Shown piece after piece: positions 49,233 to 52,920 of a DNA stretch of 52,920 bases. Source of the DNA: Azospirillaceae bacterium (GTDB lineage: Bacteria; Pseudomonadota; Alphaproteobacteria; Azospirillales; Azospirillaceae); the NCBI GenBank assembly GCA_028277115.1, contig JANQHG010000080.1:1-52920 (forward strand), written 5' to 3'. How positions within the stretch are numbered: position 1 is the first letter of the stretch; every line of letters starts with the position of its first letter. The position numbers and the translations under genes were made by a program. The notes beneath the pieces were generated by a model, which was not told the DNA's origin, did no database searches, and saw nothing but the letters and a program-made list of their open reading frames with translations.

Positions 49233-50333
49233 TCACCGGCCGAGCAGCCGGACCGACTGGCCGTCGCGCAGATGGCCGACGCCGGCGGTCACGATCACCT
49301 CGCCGTCCTCGAGCCCGCGGAGCACGGTGATCCCCTGGTCGGTCAGAAGCCCGAGCTCGACCTGTCGGCGCGCGACCCGGTGCGGCCGCTCGGAGACCAC
49401 CCAGACCTCGTTGACGCCGTCGGCGGTGCCGGCGAACACGGCCGAGACCGGGATCACCGGCCCGTCGATCCCGGGCGCGGCGTCCGCCCGGCCGGTCGCG
49501 CGGCCGGCCATCCCGGGCAGGATCTTGACGTCGGCCGGCTGGTCCATGATCAGGGTGACCGGATAGGTGCGGGTGGTCTGGTTCGCCTCGGTGCCGATCT
49601 CCTTGATCGTCGCCGGGATTTCGAGTTCCGGAAAGGCGTCGAACTCGACCTTGATGTCGTAGGCGGTCGGGGCGGCGGAGATCATGGTCTCGGGGATGTC
49701 GACCACCATCTCGATCCGCGAGGTGTCGAGCAGGCGCGCCACCGGCTGCTTGGCGCTGATGTCCTCGAAATTCTGGACGTACGTCGCGACCACGGTGCCG
49801 GCGAACGGTGCGGTGAGCGCGGTGTAGCCGAGCTGGAGCCGCGCCTTTTCCAGCGCCGCGGCGGCCGACGCGACGTCGGCGCGGGCCTGGTCGGCGGTCG
49901 CCTGGTCGGCGTCGAGCCTGGCCTGCGCAACATGGCCGCGGGCGCGCAGCTCGCGGGTGCGGGCGAGCGCCAGTTCGGCGTTTTCAAGCGCGGCACGGGC
50001 GCGGTCGACCGCGGCGTCGGCGCGATCGACCTCGACCTGGAAATCGGCGGGGTCGACCCGGGCGAGCAGGTCGCCCGCGGCGATCTCGGCGCCGACCTGG
50101 GCCGGGAACGCGACCAGGGTGCCGGCGACCCGGAACGACAGGTCGACCTCTTGGGTCGCCTTGGCGCGGCCGGGGAACCAGCGGCGAGCGAACGGATCGA
50201 TCTCGCCGACCACCATGGTCTTGACCGGACGGACCTGCGGCGGTGCCGGCGGCGCCTGGTCCTGGCAGCCGCCGATCAGCGCGACCAAGCCGAGCACCGG
50301 CACCAGCCGGCGAACAAAGCGTGGCATCGTCAT
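49233..50333 (-). CDS. RND efflux periplasmic adaptor lipoprotein (MFP)
   Basis: A 366-residue membrane-fusion protein. The lipobox LIGGC (Cys23) after a hydrophobic signal makes it a lipoprotein. A biotinyl-lipoyl-like strand pair (VDLSFRVAGTLVAFPAQVGAEIAAGDLLARVDPADF), a helical hairpin rich in Ala (~80-155) and the returning strand LGYTALTAPFAGTVVATYVQ follow, then beta-barrel and membrane-proximal parts. It links the pump encoded next to an outer-membrane channel, which is not in the window. ATG 50333 is used; Met3 is possible. Confidence 0.93.
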   Translation of the reverse strand: MTMPRFVRRLVPVLGLVALIGGCQDQAPPAPPQVRPVKTMVVGEIDPFARRWFPGRAKATQEVDLSFRVAGTLVAFPAQVGAEIAAGDLLARVDPADFQVEVDRADAAVDRARAALENAELALARTRELRARGHVAQARLDADQATADQARADVASAAAALEKARLQLGYTALTAPFAGTVVATYVQNFEDISAKQPVARLLDTSRIEMVVDIPETMISAAPTAYDIKVEFDAFPELEIPATIKEIGTEANQTTRTYPVTLIMDQPADVKILPGMAGRATGRADAAPGIDGPVIPVSAVFAGTADGVNEVWVVSERPHRVARRQVELGLLTDQGITVLRGLEDGEVIVTAGVGHLRDGQSVRLLGR

Positions 50334-50352
50334 CGCATGCTCTCTCGCATCT

Positions 50353-50490
50353 CAGGCGCCAAACGCGGCCTTGCGGCCGTTGTCAGGGGCGCTGCCCCCT
50401 GGACCCCGACGACTTAGCGGGGTCCAGGGGGCAACCCCTGGTCGGGGGGTGAAACCCCCTGACATGGGGGCGAAGCCCCCAAACCCTCGC
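50353..50490. repeat. dispersed G/C-palindromic intergenic repeat, copy R8
   Basis: A composite copy between prfB and the efflux operon: GCGGCCTTGCGGCCG, GGGGCGCTGCCCCC, GACCCCGACGACTTAGCGGGGTC, CAGGGGGCAACCCCTGG, GGGGGGTGAAACCCCC and GGGGGCGAAGCCCCC. It stands where the prfB transcript should end. Confidence 0.75.
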
Positions 50491-50495
50491 ACGCC

Positions 50496-51618
50496 TCACC
50501 CGTCGGCGTCCTCCTCCTGCCCCTTGAGGCGCGCCGCCAGCGCCGCCTCGAGGAACCGGTCGAGGTCGCCGTTCAGGACCGCGTCCGGGTCGGTGAACTC
50601 GACCCCGGTGCGCAGGTCCTTGACCAGCTGGTAGGGCTGGAGAACGTAGGAGCGGATCTGATGCCCCCAGCCGATGTCGCTCTTTTGCGCTTCCAGCGCT
50701 GCCGCGGCGTCCTCGCGCTTTTTCAACTCGCGTTCGTACAGGCGCGCGCGCAGCATTTCGAACGCCTTGGCGCGGTTCTTGTGCTGGCTTCGTTCCTGCT
50801 GGCACTGGACCACGATGCCGGTCGGCTGGTGGGTGATCCGGATCGCGCTGTCGGTCTTGTTGACGTGCTGGCCGCCGGCGCCGCTTGCCCGATAGGTGTC
50901 GATGCGCAGGTCCTTGTCGGCGATCTCGACCTCGATCCGGTCGTCGACGACCGGGCTGACCGCGACCGAGGCGAAGCTGGTGTGGCGGCGGGCCTGGCTG
51001 TCGAACGGGCTGATCCGGACCAGGCGGTGGACCCCGGCCTCGGTCTTCAGCCAGCCGTACGCGTTGTGACCTTTGATCTGGACGGTCGCCGACTTGATCC
51101 CGGCCTCGTCGCCGCCGCTTTCTTCCAGCCACTCGACCTTATAGCCGTGCGCCTCGGCCCAGCGGACGTACATGCGCAGCAGCATCTCCGCCCAGTCCTG
51201 CGCCTCGGTGCCGCCGGCGCCGGCGTTGACCTCGAGATAGCAGTCGTTGGCGTCGGCCTCGCCCGACAACAGGCTTTCGAGCTCGAGCTTGGCGGCGCGC
51301 TCGCGCAGCGCAATCAGCGCCGCCTCGGCGTCGGCGACCACCTCGGCATCGTCGCCTTCCTCGCCGAGCGCGATCAGCTCGACATGGGCGTCGAGGTCGT
51401 CTTGCAGCGACGCGCAGGTCTTGACCGCGGTCTCGAGCCGGGTGCGTTCGCGCATCACCTCTTGGGCGCGCCCGGCGTCATTCCAAAGCGCCGGGTCTTC
51501 GGCGAGCGCGTTCAACTCGTCGAGGCGGCGGAGGGCATTGTCCCAGTCAAAGATGCCTCCTCAGCAGCGCCAACGACTGTGCGATGTCGTTGGCGGCCGC
51601 TTCGATCTCGGCGCGCAT
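50496..51618 (-). CDS. prfB: peptide chain release factor 2, made by programmed +1 frameshifting
   Basis: RF2 (373 residues after the shift) recognises UGA and UAA and releases the peptide. The GGQ loop [16 protein letters not shown], the stop-codon-reading SPF motif ([15 protein letters not shown]) and [18 protein letters not shown] are intact. The first 24 codons ([23 protein letters not shown]) end at an in-frame UGA; a +1 shift joins them to [24 protein letters not shown]. Start MRAEIE at 51618 is preceded by GGAG; an ATG at 51630 is in frame. The efflux operon downstream is separated by repeat R8. Confidence 0.95.
51547..51561 (-). promoter_or_regulatory. prfB programmed frameshift site
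   Basis: On the minus strand the site reads AGGAGGCATCTTTGAC: an internal Shine-Dalgarno-like AGGAGG, the slippery CTT and the in-frame UGA followed by C. This is the conserved autoregulatory site; low RF2 leaves UGA unread and favours the +1 shift. Confidence 0.93.
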
Positions 51619-51916
51619 GCGCGTCTCCATCAGTGTCGGTCGGCGCGCGATCATAGGGGCTTGGCCCTTGGCACGAAAGCCCCTTTTCGGGTTCACGCTC
51701 CGAGCGCGCGCCGGTCGGGTTCGCCCGACAATCGCCCGGCGTTCCTTGACCAGCGCCGGCGTGGCCGGGTCCGGGATCGATCGGTCAGGGCGGCCCCGAT
51801 CGATCGGCGGTTCATCGTCTCATCGTCCGCCAGGGTCGGGATCTCCAATCGGTCCGCAAGCCCACGCGGACCCCGGTCGCGCAGCAGCTCGCCCGCGTCG
51901 GTGGCCATGACCGGCG
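51619..51916. other. gene-free spacer between prfB and the BchJ-like gene
   Basis: About 300 bases without a supported gene. A minus-strand frame (51693-51941) overlaps the end of the BchJ-like gene and is not convincing as a protein. No repeat or hairpin stands out. Confidence 0.45.
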
Positions 51917-52549
51917 CTACCAGGCGATCTCGAAGCTGCAAGCCGGCGCGCCGGCGGCCGTGCAGGCGGTCTGGCGCGCGCGGGCGCGGTCGGTCACCAG
52001 CACCCGGAACAGCCGTTCGAAGGTACCGGCGTAATAGGCACAGCGCGGCGCGGTCGCCTGTTGGCCGCGGCAGACCGGGCAGCCGGCGATCGTGATCCGG
52101 ACCGGCTGGCCGGCGGCCGCGGTGAACTGCCCGCTGCCGGCAAAGGTCCAGGCGTGGCGCGCGATCGCCGGCAGAAACAGCCGGCTTGCCAACGGCGCCG
52201 GCAAAACCTTCAACAGCGCTTGCGCCGGCTTCGGGATGCGGTGGGCCATGACATAGTCCCCCGTCTTGACCCCGGCGGTCCAGGCGACCTGTTCGGCGGC
52301 CTCAGGCGCGAGGCCGGCCCACAGCGCCTGTTGCAGTGCCGTCACCTCGGCCTCGTCGACCATCGCGATCGGCGGCTCGGCGAGATAGTGCGACAGGCCA
52401 GCGGCGGCGAACACCTCGGCGCAGGCTTGGTCGCCGCACGCTTCGGTCAACGCCTCGGCGACCCGGATGATCGCGTTCGGGCCGATCCGCGACGGCGCGT
52501 CTTCGAACGGTGCGGTCGCGTCGGGGGTGGGCGTGGCGGTCGTGGTCAT
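51917..52549 (-). CDS. bchJ: BchJ-like V4R-domain protein (bacteriochlorophyll biosynthesis)
   Basis: A 210-residue protein resembling BchJ, once called bacteriochlorophyll 4-vinyl reductase and now regarded as an accessory of early (bacterio)chlorophyll synthesis. The V4R-type core is visible: VAEALTEACGDQACAEVFAAAGLSHYL, VDEAEVTALQQALWAGL, and ITIAGCPVCRGQQATAPRCAYYAGTFERLFRVL, with the Cys cluster typical of the domain near its end and a final ACSFEI strand. This is the only direct hint of photosynthesis in the window. The ATG at 52549 follows the CobW-like gene by ~25 nt on the same strand. Confidence 0.7.
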   Translation of the reverse strand: MTTTATPTPDATAPFEDAPSRIGPNAIIRVAEALTEACGDQACAEVFAAAGLSHYLAEPPIAMVDEAEVTALQQALWAGLAPEAAEQVAWTAGVKTGDYVMAHRIPKPAQALLKVLPAPLASRLFLPAIARHAWTFAGSGQFTAAAGQPVRITIAGCPVCRGQQATAPRCAYYAGTFERLFRVLVTDRARARQTACTAAGAPACSFEIAW

Positions 52550-52574
52550 GGCTCGGGTCCGAGGGGGTCCGGGG

Positions 52575-52920
52575 TCAGCCGCCGCCGGCCGCCGGGGCGG
52601 CGGCGCAGGCGGCGAACGCCGCGCTCAAGCCTGCCGTGTCCACCGTCCGGCCGATCGCCGCGACCCGGGCCGGCTCGTCGCAGTTGGCGGGCGCGTAGGC
52701 GGCCAGGCTGGCGCGGCCGCCGGCCAGGTCGAACCGGACCCAGCCGGCACCGGCGCGCGCGATCCCCTTGACCCGGGCGACGTCGCCGAAACAGCCGTGC
52801 GCGACCGCATCCAACAGCGCGCGCAGGCCCTGCGGGTCATAGGGGCCGGTCAAATGGGTGCTCCACGAGGTCATGCCGAACGCCCGCTCGCCCGCGGCGT
52901 CGGGGTCGGTCGTGCCGTCG
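52575..52920 (-). CDS. C-terminal part of a CobW-like protein (5' end outside window)
   Basis: The frame enters open from the right edge (DGTTDPDAAGERAFGMTSWSTHLTGPYD...) and ends at 52575. The ~115 visible residues resemble the small C-terminal domain of CobW/P47K metallochaperone GTPases: LRALLDAVAHGCFGDVARVKGIARAGAGWVRFDLAGGRASLAAYAPANCDEPARVAAIGR. No nucleotide-binding part is in view. The internal ATG at 52874 is not taken as start because the protein-like frame continues upstream of it. It lies directly before the BchJ-like gene and may belong to a pigment or cobalamin locus outside the window. Confidence 0.5.
   Translation of the reverse strand, partial: DGTTDPDAAGERAFGMTSWSTHLTGPYDPQGLRALLDAVAHGCFGDVARVKGIARAGAGWVRFDLAGGRASLAAYAPANCDEPARVAAIGRTVDTAGLSAAFAACAAAPAAGGG

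Noticed and set aside
51655..51680. Second sigma-54 motif near prfB (TTGGCACGAAAGCCCC)
   Set aside because: The -12 TTGC element is missing at the required distance.

Overview
The window is very GC-rich, densely packed chromosomal DNA of the alphaproteobacterial type, most likely from the Rhodospirillales. The signs are a dnaX-ybaB pair, an alphaproteobacterial-style prfB, Feo and SPFH/NfeD gene pairs, and a family of G/C-rich palindromic intergenic repeats. A V4R-domain protein that looks like the bacteriochlorophyll gene product BchJ at the right edge suggests a phototrophic purple bacterium or a relative of one. No tRNA, rRNA, CRISPR array, phage or intact transposon was recognised.

Left part (1-12.3 kb): the end of dnaX with ybaB; a Uma2-family nuclease; an mlaF-mlaD-(DUF6969-like) minus-strand operon without a local mlaE permease; a four-gene gliding-type (GldAFG-like) ABC transporter operon with a DUF4340 protein; and an orphan ProX-type betaine-binding protein.

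Middle part (10.9-30.4 kb): a minus-strand iron operon (small secreted protein, DUF4198 protein, feoA, feoB, a Cys-rich FeoB partner, and a translationally coupled glycosyltransferase) behind a strong Fur-box match; gmd-yidD; an NfeD plus two SPFH proteins membrane operon; a periplasmic isoaspartyl methyltransferase with a membrane-embedded spermidine-synthase-like protein; and a CHASE/multi-PAS histidine kinase coupled to an HD-GYP response regulator.

30.7-37.0 kb holds six plus-strand genes that look like one envelope system I cannot assign to a known pathway: two glycine-zipper membrane proteins, a SUMF1-fold protein without the catalytic cysteines, a ProX-like binding protein, a binding-protein/OmpA fusion and a membrane-anchored von Willebrand A protein. 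One of the dispersed repeats is read through in frame in the leader of the OmpA fusion.

37.4-42.3 kb is a guanidine assimilation operon. A sigma-54 promoter motif stands before a clear guanidine-I (ykkC) riboswitch, followed by an NrtA/TauA-like binding protein, a permease, an ATPase interrupted by an apparent 2-nt frameshift, the nickel-type guanidine hydrolase gdmH, and a small His-containing protein of unknown function. Guanidine would be imported and cut to urea and ammonia, with control by nitrogen status and by guanidine.

Right part (42.3-52.9 kb): a close homologue of the fluoroacetyl-CoA thioesterase FlK with a LysR regulator and an EamA exporter; a decayed DUF1778 antitoxin; an RND efflux pump with its adaptor lipoprotein; prfB with its programmed +1 frameshift; and bchJ next to the end of a CobW-like gene.
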